A stretch of 53,077 nt of DNA, taken from positions 1 through 53,077 of IMG/VR virus record IMGVR_UViG_3300045996_001542, one strand, 5' to 3'. Both the position numbers and the translations under genes were made by a program. Shown here in pieces: positions 21,741 through 30,593 of this stretch (position 1 is its first letter; the number at the start of each line of letters is the position of its first letter). This stretch comes from a virus. The notes under the pieces were generated by a model, which was given only the letters and a program-made list of their open reading frames with translations, had not been told where the DNA came from and made no database searches.

Positions 21741-24700
21741 GTGGCCGGACCCACGATCGCGTCGGCTGAGGTCGATGTCGACTTTGACGGCAGCGGCATG
21801 CCCGCCCAGGCCCGCCGTATCGCGAACCAGGCCGGGAAGGTCCTGGAGCCCCGGATGAAGAAGGTCGGGGACCGGGTCGGCCGGGAGTTCATCACTGGGA
21901 TGGACGGGCAGCTGCGGCAGGTCCCGGCCAACGCGATGCGCATGATCCGGGAGATCAACACCACGGACATCGGCAAGGAGAAGGGCACCGACCTGGCCGA
22001 GGGCCTGGGGGACGGGATCGAGGAGCGGTCGGGCGAGGTCTCCAAGAAACTGGAGCGGGTGCTGGGCCGTGGCGACTTCCACCGGAAGGGGAACCGCGCT
22101 GGCAGCAACTTCGCCCGGGGCCTGGCGGACGGCATCCAGAACGGGCGGGCCCGGATCGAGGCCGTCCTGGAGCGGCTGCTGTCCGGGTTCGGCGGGGGCG
22201 CGGGCGGCCGGGGTAGCGCAGCGGGGGCCGCGTTCGGCGACGGGTTCCACAGGGGCATGTTCAGCCGGATGGACCACACGGTCAGGCTGGTGCTGGGGCT
22301 GATCGCCACCATGGGCCCGCAGATGGCCGCCCTCGGGTCGGCCCTGTCGGGAACCCTGGTCAGCGCCCTGGGCTCCGCGATCGTGGGCCTGGGCGGCGCG
22401 CTGCTGATCCTGGGCGGGCCGCTGACGGCCGGGGTCCTGGCGTCCAGGATGTTGGGTTCGGAGTGGGAGAAGCTGCTCAAGCGGTCCGGCGAGCTCAAGG
22501 AGGCCGTCAAGGGCCTGTCCGGGGCGTGGAAAGAGCAGAGAAGGGAGATGGCCGACGCCGCGGCGGAGGGCATCACCCCGCTGATCGCGGCCCTGGACCG
22601 GTTGATCGACAAGTCCGACGTCGGTACGGCCCTGGGTAAGTCGGTCGCGGGAATCGCGGACGCGTTCACCGAGGTCGTCAAGTCCTCCGGGTTCTCCGCG
22701 TTCCTGACCGCGATGGAGACCACGTTCCCGGCCGCGCTGACGCTGTTCGGGACCGCGCTGGCGGGCATCACGCAGGGCCTGCTGACCATGTGGGCCACCG
22801 CCGGCCCGGCGGCCGTGGCCCTGGGCGAGTCGTTCGCGGGCTGGGCGGCCAACTTCGCCGACGCCATGCAGGTCATGGCGGACTCGGGCCAGCTCGCCGC
22901 GTTCTTCGACACCGCCCTGGCCTCCCTGGACGCCCTGTTCGGGCTGATCAACCCGCTGACGGTCGCGCTGGGCAACGTGTTCCTGCTCGGGGCAGGCCCC
23001 GGCAACGAGTTCCTGGGGATCCTGGGGCAGCTGGCCGAGGAGTTCCTGGCCTTCACCCGGTCCGTCGAGGGTGCTGCGACGATCACCGCCTGGTTCGAGC
23101 AGGCCAACACCGTCGCCGTGCCGCTGCTGGGCCTGATCGGCTCCCTGGGCAAGACCCTGGCGGACATGGTCACCCCGACCGTGGTGGCCCAGCTGGTGGG
23201 GTTCATCGACTCCCTGTCGGCGGCGCTGCCGATCATCGGCGAGATCCTGTCGATCATCGGTGAGGACTTCGGCGTGCTGGTCGTGTTCTCGCAGGCGCTG
23301 ACGACCATCGGGGCCGTGATCACGCCGATCCTGCCCGCCCTGAGCGAGTTCGCCACGATCCTCGGGCAGGGGCTCCTGGCCACCCTCGACGCGCTCACGC
23401 CCGTCCTGACCGTGGTCGCCGACGTATTCGGCCGGCTGCTCAACCCCCTGGGCCGGATCGTGAGCGGCCTGACCGACTTCTCCAGCGCATCCGCCTTCGC
23501 CGAGAACGCGGCCCGCCTGCTGCCCGGCGCCCTGCGCGACATCGGCATCAACCTCGCCGACCTGGTCGACACGATCGCGGACGCGCTGCCCCACGTCGTC
23601 ACCGGCCTGACCGGGGTGCTCAGCGGCCTCGGGGAGGGCCTGTCGGAAGCCTTCCTCAAGCTGGGCCCGGCGGTGGGGAACCTGCTGGGCGTGCTGGTCG
23701 GACAGCTCGCGCGGCTGCTGCCCGCCGTGGTCGCGGCGGCAACGCAAGCGTTCACTGGTCTCGCCACGGGGCTCCAGGCGGCCATCCCGCAGTTCGTGGC
23801 CGCGCTGCCGCTGGTGGTGACGGCCCTGGGCACCCTGGTCCCGCTGCTGCTGCGCGCGGCCCTGACGCTGGTCAGCGCGCTGGTGCAGGGCCTGGCCGAC
23901 AACGCCCAGATGATCGCCGAGGGCCTGCTGACGCTGCTGACCGACGCGGTGGGCACGATCGCCGACGTGCTGCCGCTGGTCCTGGCCGCGGCGATGGACC
24001 TGGTGACCGGGCTGGCCGACGGGCTGCTGGCGAACCTGCCGGCCCTGCTGGAGGCCGCCGCCGGGCTGGTCGAGGCGATCCTGCTCGCGATCGGGGAGGC
24101 GGGGCCCTCCCTTGTCCTGGCTGCAGGGCAGATCCTGGGCGCCCTTGTGGTCGGGCTGATCGCCGCCCTGCCGAGCCTGACCGAAGCGCTCCTCGGGCTG
24201 CTGCCGGCCGTCACCGCGGCGATGGACGCGATCATGCCCCAGCTCATCGAGGCCGGCGTCGCCATCCTGACCGCGGTCAACCAGGGGATGCTGGAGCACG
24301 GCCCGGAGATCCAGGAGGCGATCATCAGGCTGCTGCCGCACATCCAGCAGGCCTTCGGCGACATTCTGCCCCTGATCATCAAGCTGGGTGTCGGGATTGT
24401 CACGGGCATGGCCAAGGGCATCATCGACAACCCGAAGATCGTCACCGACGCGATCAAGACCATCGGGACGGCGCTGATCGCGGCGTTCAAGGGGCTGATG
24501 GGCATCCACTCGCCGTCCACCGTGATGGACAACCTGGGCGTGGACGTGATGAACGGCCTGCGCGACGGCGTGGTGCGGGCCGGCGAGAACGTCCTGAACT
24601 GGTTCCAGGAGCTGCCCGGCCGGATCCTGGCCAAGCTCTCCGGGCTGGCCGGGGACCTCCAGGCCTGGGCCGGCGAAGCGATTGGTTCCGCCGTGACGGC

Positions 24701-25205
24701 GTTCTCCTCCGGTATCGGAAACCTGGTGACGACGGCTGCGGGCATCCCCGGTCGGATCCTCGGCGCGATCGGGAACCTGGGCTCGACCCTGACCAGCGCA
24801 GGTTCGAGCCTGATCAGCGGCCTGACCGCCGGAGTCACGGCAGGGATCGACAACCTGCTGGCGAGCGTGGGCAACGTCGCCCAGAGCGTCATCGACAAGG
24901 TGACCGGCAAGAAGGGCTTCGACAGCAACAGCCCGTCCAGGGTGTTCCGCGACATCGGTAGCGACGTCGTGGCCGGTCTCGTGCAGGGCATGGAGAACAA
25001 CGCCCGCTCGGCCGACTTCGCCGCCGCCGCCCTGGCCCGCGGGTCGATCGGCGCGTTCGACAACGCCTCCCCGGTCAGCACCGCCAACTACAGCACGCGC
25101 AACAACAACGTCGCGGCCGGCGCGATCCAGATCGTCACCCAGACCACCGACCCGCAAGTCGCGGCAAACATGGTGCTGGACCGGCTCGTCACGCGGATGG
25201 CGTGA
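21741..25205 (+). CDS. Tape measure protein
   Basis: 1154 residues, the longest gene. GTG 21741 follows GGGGGGTGA. An N-terminal alpha region (ARRIANQAGKVLEPRMKKVG) leads to a long central part of hydrophobic helices (about 175-900, many ALG and LL repeats), then two IHSPS/NSPSR motifs (GLMGIHSPSTVMDNLGVDVMNGL; SNSPSRVFRDIGSDVVAGL) typical of actinophage tape measures. It sets tail length and probably helps DNA cross the host membrane. The minus-strand open frame across it is a codon-bias shadow. Confidence 0.9.
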   Translation: MAGPTIASAEVDVDFDGSGMPAQARRIANQAGKVLEPRMKKVGDRVGREFITGMDGQLRQVPANAMRMIREINTTDIGKEKGTDLAEGLGDGIEERSGEVSKKLERVLGRGDFHRKGNRAGSNFARGLADGIQNGRARIEAVLERLLSGFGGGAGGRGSAAGAAFGDGFHRGMFSRMDHTVRLVLGLIATMGPQMAALGSALSGTLVSALGSAIVGLGGALLILGGPLTAGVLASRMLGSEWEKLLKRSGELKEAVKGLSGAWKEQRREMADAAAEGITPLIAALDRLIDKSDVGTALGKSVAGIADAFTEVVKSSGFSAFLTAMETTFPAALTLFGTALAGITQGLLTMWATAGPAAVALGESFAGWAANFADAMQVMADSGQLAAFFDTALASLDALFGLINPLTVALGNVFLLGAGPGNEFLGILGQLAEEFLAFTRSVEGAATITAWFEQANTVAVPLLGLIGSLGKTLADMVTPTVVAQLVGFIDSLSAALPIIGEILSIIGEDFGVLVVFSQALTTIGAVITPILPALSEFATILGQGLLATLDALTPVLTVVADVFGRLLNPLGRIVSGLTDFSSASAFAENAARLLPGALRDIGINLADLVDTIADALPHVVTGLTGVLSGLGEGLSEAFLKLGPAVGNLLGVLVGQLARLLPAVVAAATQAFTGLATGLQAAIPQFVAALPLVVTALGTLVPLLLRAALTLVSALVQGLADNAQMIAEGLLTLLTDAVGTIADVLPLVLAAAMDLVTGLADGLLANLPALLEAAAGLVEAILLAIGEAGPSLVLAAGQILGALVVGLIAALPSLTEALLGLLPAVTAAMDAIMPQLIEAGVAILTAVNQGMLEHGPEIQEAIIRLLPHIQQAFGDILPLIIKLGVGIVTGMAKGIIDNPKIVTDAIKTIGTALIAAFKGLMGIHSPSTVMDNLGVDVMNGLRDGVVRAGENVLNWFQELPGRILAKLSGLAGDLQAWAGEAIGSAVTAFSSGIGNLVTTAAGIPGRILGAIGNLGSTLTSAGSSLISGLTAGVTAGIDNLLASVGNVAQSVIDKVTGKKGFDSNSPSRVFRDIGSDVVAGLVQGMENNARSADFAAAALARGSIGAFDNASPVSTANYSTRNNNVAAGAIQIVTQTTDPQVAANMVLDRLVTRMA

Positions 25206-25222
25206 GAGGGGGAGTGTCCTAG

Positions 25223-27172
25223 ATGGTCTTCCAGGGGTACATGTCGCTCGGCGGGACCGAGATCATCAACCAGGCCCGCACCACCGCCTACACCAAGCAC
25301 GCGCTGCCGAAGCTGGACCTGCGCGAGTGCGACGGGTGCGACGACTTCAACGAGGTCCTTGGGCACCGGCCGTACCAGTCGCCGCTGGTCGACCAGCCCG
25401 ACTGGTACGACGAGGAGAACCCGGACTCCTGGGACTTCTACGGCCTGTACCCGCTGGACGTGCAGGGGTTCGACGACGGCGTCACGACGGTCTCGATCAC
25501 CGAGCTGATGGAGGACGGCGCGTCGGTGTCCGTGCCGCGCCGCGCCAGCCGGCAGATGCGGGTCACGGGCCTGCTGGTCGGGCGCACGGACGCGGCCATC
25601 TCCTACGGGATGGTGTGGTTGCGTAACGCGCTGCTCGGCAGCCCGTGCGCCTCCCAGCTGACGTGCACGGGTGACCACCTGTGCTACTTCACGGCGTGCC
25701 CGCCGATCTGTTCCGACTCGCCCGACTGGCACACCGGGGACATCCGCGACTGTCAGAACAACCTGGTCCTGGACCCGATCTCCCAGTGCACCGCGCCGTA
25801 CGAGCGCTTCCTGTACGACGTCACCCTGGTCGACGGCCCCAGGGTCGTGGAGCAGTTCCCGTCGGACTGCGCGAACTACGTGCGGGTGGAGTTCACGCTG
25901 GTCGCCGCGACGCCGTCGCCGGTCGGGATCGCCCGGCGCGCGGTGTCCCCGGGCGACTTGATCGGACCGCCACGGCTGGTCCCGGAGATCTCGTGCACCG
26001 CGGACGGTGGTGTCACCACGCGGCGCAACTTCATGGTCTCGCCCAAGATCGCCCGGAACCAGGGGGAAGGTGAGTGGGTGTGGGGCGTCCAGCTCGACGA
26101 CGACCGGTACGACGTCGACTGGGAGCCCGGCCTGCCGATGCCCGACGCGGTGTCGCTGCGCGAGATCGTGCAGGCCGGGGACGGCACCCCGCGCATGTCG
26201 CAGCTGGACGAGGTCGGCGTCTCCCGTGAGCGGCTGTCCCAGCCCGTCCCGCTGATCCAGGCGTCGCCCGGGTTGCTGACCACCGCCAGCGTGTACGCGA
26301 AGCCGTCCCGGGACGCGATGGGGTCCATCTGGTTCGACTACGTGTCCGCGAAGGGCAAGCTCTTGGGGCAGAGCCCGGTGGGGACGCTGAACATCCCCGC
26401 GGGCCAGTGGGGGCGCGTCGCGGTGACGTTCAGAGCGCCCGGCGGCACCGCGCTCCTGGTCGGGCATGCCGCGATGGACGCGACCGGTGGGAACGCGCAG
26501 GTCGGTGACATGACCTGGTGGGCGGCCGGGCTGCTGGAGTGGGGGTCGCAGACCCTGGAGTACTTCGACGGGGACACCGCCGACACCCTGGTCACCCGGT
26601 ACCGGTGGAGCCGTCGGCGCAACTACTCGACGTCGGTCGCGCAGCGCGTCGTGGACAACATGCCGATCATCGTCGACCCCGACTGCACCAAGATCCCGGC
26701 CCCTCCGCGGGCGCCGTTGATCGACGACGAATGCCTCCGGGAGCCGGTGCAGTGGTCCCGGTACCAGTACGTGCTGGACGAGGACCTGGTGCCCGTGTGG
26801 TCGGACGCGCTGCCGGTCGTCACGATCCGCGCCAAGGGCGAGCCGGTGAAGCAGGCCCGGGTGCGGTTCTACCCCAACCCGTTGGGCCTGGACCTGGGGG
26901 AGCTGGAGCCGTGCGACTTCTGCGGCGAGTTCATCGTCTCGTTCATCCCCCGGTGGTCGACGCTGACCGTCGACAGCATCCGGCAGCGGGCGTACGTGAC
27001 CAGCCCCGGCGGGATCGTGCGCCCCGCGTCGCACCTGCTGTACGCGTCCGACGGCGGCCCGATGGTGTGGTCGAGCCTGTCGTGCGGGCTGCAGTACAAG
27101 ATGACGGTCGACATGGTCCCCACCGACGACGGCAGCCTGTCGACCACCTTGTGTCTGGCGGCGCGCGAATGA
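25223..27172 (+). CDS. Minor tail protein (distal tail-like)
   Basis: 649 residues from ATG 25223, directly after the tape measure. Early Cys pairs (ECDGCDD), a PDSWDFYGLYPLDVQGF stretch, SVPRRASRQMRVTGLLVGR beta segments of distal-tail proteins, a central carbohydrate-binding-like jelly roll (about 345-455, ending TWWAAGLLEWGSQTLEYFDGD), and a C-terminal beta domain with CDFCGEFIVSFIPR. It probably forms the ring joining tube to baseplate and may bind glycan. Confidence 0.75.
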   Translation: MVFQGYMSLGGTEIINQARTTAYTKHALPKLDLRECDGCDDFNEVLGHRPYQSPLVDQPDWYDEENPDSWDFYGLYPLDVQGFDDGVTTVSITELMEDGASVSVPRRASRQMRVTGLLVGRTDAAISYGMVWLRNALLGSPCASQLTCTGDHLCYFTACPPICSDSPDWHTGDIRDCQNNLVLDPISQCTAPYERFLYDVTLVDGPRVVEQFPSDCANYVRVEFTLVAATPSPVGIARRAVSPGDLIGPPRLVPEISCTADGGVTTRRNFMVSPKIARNQGEGEWVWGVQLDDDRYDVDWEPGLPMPDAVSLREIVQAGDGTPRMSQLDEVGVSRERLSQPVPLIQASPGLLTTASVYAKPSRDAMGSIWFDYVSAKGKLLGQSPVGTLNIPAGQWGRVAVTFRAPGGTALLVGHAAMDATGGNAQVGDMTWWAAGLLEWGSQTLEYFDGDTADTLVTRYRWSRRRNYSTSVAQRVVDNMPIIVDPDCTKIPAPPRAPLIDDECLREPVQWSRYQYVLDEDLVPVWSDALPVVTIRAKGEPVKQARVRFYPNPLGLDLGELEPCDFCGEFIVSFIPRWSTLTVDSIRQRAYVTSPGGIVRPASHLLYASDGGPMVWSSLSCGLQYKMTVDMVPTDDGSLSTTLCLAARE

Positions 27173-27184
27173 GCGGGGCGCGCG

Positions 27185-28309
27185 ATGGCCGTTAACGCCG
27201 GGGTCGGCTGCACGAACCACACCGTCATGGTCTACGACCGGGGCGGTTTCACCAGGCTGTTCCAGCTGGAGGACGTGATCAGCGTGCAGTGGCAGCGCGT
27301 GCGGGACGACATCTCCCTGGCGGACATCACGATCTCCTCCCCGGGGCCGGCGTGCCTGCGCATGCTGGAGCAGATCGAGCCGGGCCGGCACGAGCTGGTG
27401 GTCTACCGGGGCACGCAGCGGGTGTGGGAGGGGCCGATCACGCTGCTGGTCGAGGAGCAGGGCCTGACCCCGACCGTGAAGATCCAGGCGCGGGACGTCA
27501 TGCACTACGCGTACCGGCTGATCATGCGCCGCCGGTACAACAACGCCTACCCGCACATCTCCACGACCGTGGACCGGGCCGCGAAGATCCTGCGGACCGA
27601 GCTGGCGCGGCGGGAGAGGGAGGACCCGCCGATCAACGTGCTGCCGCACTTGCAGGTCATCAGGTCGCGCGGCATGGCGAAGACCTCACGCATCACCAAG
27701 GCGTACCAGTCGACCGTGTTCGAGGACATCGATTCCCTGGCGTCGTACTCCGGCCTGGACTACACGGTCATCGGGCGCAGGATCGTGTTGTTCGACCGGC
27801 ACATCGCGATCGGCCGCACCCCCACGGTCACGCAGGCCGATTTCCTCGGAGACGTGCGCATCACCGTGTTCGGGATGGAGTTGGCGACGTTCGCGGCCGT
27901 GACCGGCGGCAACGGCATGTATGCCGTGGCGGGTGGCGCGGACGACTACTACGGGAACTGGGAGGTCCTGGACAGCGCGTACGACGAGGAGCAGGACTCG
28001 GCCAAGCCGACGCAGGCCGAGCTTTCGGAGCAGGCCCGTCGCAACCTGGTCGGGCACATGCCGTCGCCGGTCCAGATCCGGGTCCCGGATAACGCGCGGA
28101 TCAACCCGAACGGGGTGCTGACGATGGACAACCTGGTGCCGGGGATCCAGGTACCGGTCCGGGCGAAGCTCGCCATCCGGCAGGTCCAGCAGTACCAGAA
28201 GCTGAACAAGGTGCAGGTCAACGACGACGCGGCGGGGGAGCGGATCCAGATCATCCTGGTCCCCTCGACCGGCAACCCTGTGGTGGACGAAGCGGGAGTC
28301 ACGCTCTGA
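27185..28309 (+). CDS. Minor tail protein (tail hub-like)
   Basis: 374 residues from ATG 27185; the ATGA-overlapping ATG at 27169 opens only 8 codons, so 27185 is chosen. Beta-barrel pattern of hub proteins: FQLEDVISVQWQRVRDDIS, ELVVYRGTQRVWEGPITLL, VKIQARDVMHYAYRLIMRR. This fold (like T4 gp27 or ReqiPepy6 Gp37) follows the distal-tail gene in most actinophages. It would form the trimeric base of the tail tip. Confidence 0.7.
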   Translation: MAVNAGVGCTNHTVMVYDRGGFTRLFQLEDVISVQWQRVRDDISLADITISSPGPACLRMLEQIEPGRHELVVYRGTQRVWEGPITLLVEEQGLTPTVKIQARDVMHYAYRLIMRRRYNNAYPHISTTVDRAAKILRTELARREREDPPINVLPHLQVIRSRGMAKTSRITKAYQSTVFEDIDSLASYSGLDYTVIGRRIVLFDRHIAIGRTPTVTQADFLGDVRITVFGMELATFAAVTGGNGMYAVAGGADDYYGNWEVLDSAYDEEQDSAKPTQAELSEQARRNLVGHMPSPVQIRVPDNARINPNGVLTMDNLVPGIQVPVRAKLAIRQVQQYQKLNKVQVNDDAAGERIQIILVPSTGNPVVDEAGVTL

Positions 28310-28560
28310 TGGACGAACGACCTGATACCGGCGGGGAGTGGATGGGCCTGGTGGGCAGGCGCCTGGCCCGGCTGGAGCGACGCCAGCGCACGCCGATCCC
28401 CGCCGATGTGGTGTACCTGGTGCCGGCTACGAGCGTGTCGGAGACCTGGCTCGAGGTCCCGGAACTGGTCGGCCTGGGGCCGGCGGGGTGGGCGTACGTG
28501 CGGCAGGCGGTGCCGGAGGAGGCGGAGCCGGAGGAGGCGGAGCTGGAGGAGGAGACCTAG
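28309..28560 (+). CDS. Small acidic tail-region protein, 83 aa
   Basis: ATG 28309 overlaps the hub stop. An N-terminal helix (EWMGLVGRRLARLERRQR) suited to trimer formation is followed by short beta segments and a Glu-repeat tail (PEEAEPEEAELEEET). Such small proteins commonly link the tail hub to fibres. No further function can be read. Confidence 0.55.
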   Translation: MDERPDTGGEWMGLVGRRLARLERRQRTPIPADVVYLVPATSVSETWLEVPELVGLGPAGWAYVRQAVPEEAEPEEAELEEET

Positions 28561-28631
28561 GCTTGGGCACGTACTTACGCGGTGGCCGCGCCGCAGGGAC
28601 GATCGAAAATCGACACCCTTAAGGCGGAGAT

Positions 28632-29003
28632 GTGACGGAGGCCGTACAGACCGCGGACGCGGACGGACAGATCCGTCAGTTCAACGGCCTCGACTGGGCG
28701 CCGGTCCCGACCGGCTGGACCCCGACCGAGCCGGTCGTGCGCGGAACCCTGATGCTGTCCGCGCGGGCCTACTGGGCGATGCCCGAGATCCCCGACGGCG
28801 CCTCGGTCTGCCTGGACCTGACGGTGGCGGGCGTGAGACCCCACAGCGGGTGGGTGTTCGAGGTGACGTCCAGCTTGTCCACGCGGCTGGCCGTGCAGGC
28901 GCACGCCACGGCCGACGACGTCGTGACCCTCACCGCGACCAACATGACCGGCGCCACCGTCCGCCTCGCGGCGTGCACCTGGCGCGTCTACGGATGGAGG
29001 TAA
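28632..29003 (+). CDS. Putative small tail protein, 123 aa
   Basis: GTG 28632 after GGCGGAG. Mostly beta strands (VVRGTLMLSARAYW, ASVCLDLTVAGVRP, DVVTLTATNMTGATVRLAACTWRVYGW), looking like a single small beta-sandwich. Lies between the hub and fibre genes and ends 3 bases before the next start. Probably a baseplate or fibre accessory. Confidence 0.55.
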   Translation: MTEAVQTADADGQIRQFNGLDWAPVPTGWTPTEPVVRGTLMLSARAYWAMPEIPDGASVCLDLTVAGVRPHSGWVFEVTSSLSTRLAVQAHATADDVVTLTATNMTGATVRLAACTWRVYGWR

Positions 29004-29006
29004 CCG

Positions 29007-30050
29007 ATGCCCAGATGCGGATGTAGCGATACAGGCTGCTCCTGCCTCGTGCAGGGCGGTACGGGGATCGAGGTCGACGGCGCCGGGACGGAAATCAACC
29101 CGTACGTCATCAACGTCGCCAGCGGCACCGCCGGCGGTGGGGGTGGCCTGACGGTCACCGACACGGCGACGATCAACCTGACCCTGCTCGGTGAAGGGAC
29201 CACGGAAGAGCCGTACCTGCTGTCCGGGCACGCGACCGTGTCCCTGGACGAGCTGCTGAACGTCGCGGACATCGAACCGACCGAGGGCCAGGTGCTGGCG
29301 TGGAACGGGACGGTGTGGCAGCCCATCCCGGCCACCACCGCCCCGGCCGGCGCGGTCGCGGTCGGCTCCGGGCTGCTGGGCGACGGGTCGGCGGGCGACC
29401 CGCTGCGCATCGACCCTACCTCGACCGCCGGGTTCGTCGTCCCCACCGGCCTCGTGACGCCGTGGGCCGGTCCAGGTGCGCCGTCGGGCTGGCTGCTGTG
29501 CAACGACACACCGGTCTCCCGCGCGACGTACGCCAACCTGTTCGACGTCATCGGCACGACGTACGGCGACGGGGACGGGTCCACCACGTTCAACGTGCCG
29601 AACATGGCCAACCGCTTCCCGGTGGGCACCGGTGGCGGGTACGTACGGGGCTGGACGATCGGCAGCTCGACCCACTCCCACTCGATCCCGGCGCACACGC
29701 ACACCCTCCCCGGGCACACCCACTCCATCCCCAGCCATGAGCACGGCCTCGGCAGCGACGGCCACGCGCTGATCACGTTCGATGAAGGCGACATCTTCAT
29801 GCGGCGGACCAGCAACACGCGCAACTGGGACGCCACCCGACGCACCAACCACGCCGGGCCCCTCGACATGGGCCCCTCCACTGCGCAGATCTCGACCGGC
29901 GCCGAGCTGGCCGGATCGACGCAATTCTCCGGCCCGTGGACGTCCGGGTCGGGTGGGGCCGGCTCGACCGGCGCGGGCGGCGAGAACACGACCGGTTCGG
30001 GCTCGTCCCTGCCGCCAGCGCTCGCGCTCAACTTCATCATCAAGACCTAA
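29007..30050 (+). CDS. Tail fibre with Cys-rich N-terminal module and phage tail-collar domain
   Basis: 347 residues. Residues 1-40 are the Cys-rich anchor CGCSDTGCSC ... GIEVDGAGTEINPYVI shared with the 30063 and 32069 products. One DTATINLTLLGEGTTEEPYLLSG repeat follows. From about 145 comes a tail-collar domain (TPWAGPGAPSGWLLCNDTPVSRATYANLFDVIG and FNVPNMANRFPVG), then a His-rich triple-strand (SHSIPAHTHTLPGHTHS), likely metal-binding, and a Gly/Ser-rich end. A receptor-binding fibre. Confidence 0.75.
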   Translation: MPRCGCSDTGCSCLVQGGTGIEVDGAGTEINPYVINVASGTAGGGGGLTVTDTATINLTLLGEGTTEEPYLLSGHATVSLDELLNVADIEPTEGQVLAWNGTVWQPIPATTAPAGAVAVGSGLLGDGSAGDPLRIDPTSTAGFVVPTGLVTPWAGPGAPSGWLLCNDTPVSRATYANLFDVIGTTYGDGDGSTTFNVPNMANRFPVGTGGGYVRGWTIGSSTHSHSIPAHTHTLPGHTHSIPSHEHGLGSDGHALITFDEGDIFMRRTSNTRNWDATRRTNHAGPLDMGPSTAQISTGAELAGSTQFSGPWTSGSGGAGSTGAGGENTTGSGSSLPPALALNFIIKT

Positions 30051-30062
30051 AGGGGGCACAAC

Positions 30063-30593
30063 ATGGCGAGGTGTAACTGCGCCGCCGCAGGCGGGTGCTC
30101 GTGCAGCGTGCAGGAGGGTGACGGCATCCGGGTCACCGGCTCCGGCGAGGCCAGCAACCCGTACGTCATCGAGGCCCTGCGCCAGTCCATCGCCGGGCAG
30201 GTCACGGTGGCGGACACGGCGTCCCTGAACCTGACCATGACCGGGCAGGGGTTGGTGAACGAGCCGTACATCATCTCCGGGGAGGTCATCCCCGGCGCGC
30301 AGCAGCCCATCACCGGGCAGCTCACCGTGTCGGACACCGCGTCCCTGAACCTGACCCTGGCCGGGCAGGGCACTACGGCCAGTCCGTACGTCGTCTCCGG
30401 GCAGGTCCTCAGCGCGCCGGCCGGCGCCCTGGGTGACCTGACCGACGTGGACACCACCGGCGCCGCCGACGGCGACTCCCTGGTGTTCGACGGCGCCGAG
30501 TGGGTCGCGGCCACTGCGCGCAACCCGATCACCGTGTCCGCCACGCCGCCGCCCGACCCGCAGGTCGGGGACATCTGGTTCGACATCTCATGA
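30063..30593 (+). CDS. Short tail fibre protein with Cys-rich anchor and two repeats
   Basis: 176 residues, GGGGG site upstream. Begins CNCAAAGGCSCSVQEGDGI, then EASNPYVI, then two copies of the 35-residue unit VxDTASLNLTxxGQG..PYxxSG (about 45-70 and 82-107), then a GDLTDVDTTGAADGDSLVFDG motif common in phage fibres. No tip domain; it may be an adaptor carrying the next gene's product, with which it is translationally coupled. Confidence 0.65.
   Translation: MARCNCAAAGGCSCSVQEGDGIRVTGSGEASNPYVIEALRQSIAGQVTVADTASLNLTMTGQGLVNEPYIISGEVIPGAQQPITGQLTVSDTASLNLTLAGQGTTASPYVVSGQVLSAPAGALGDLTDVDTTGAADGDSLVFDGAEWVAATARNPITVSATPPPDPQVGDIWFDIS

Noticed and set aside
21066-25157. A 1363-codon open frame on the minus strand opposite the tape measure, and similar long minus-strand frames opposite portal, capsid and terminase.
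   Set aside because: They mirror the third-position GC bias of the true plus-strand genes, have Arg/Gly/Gln-rich low-complexity translations and lack ribosome sites and family motifs.
27169-27195. ATG 27169 (ATGA overlap) as the start of the tail hub gene.
   Set aside because: That frame stops after eight codons; the hub frame begins at ATG 27185.
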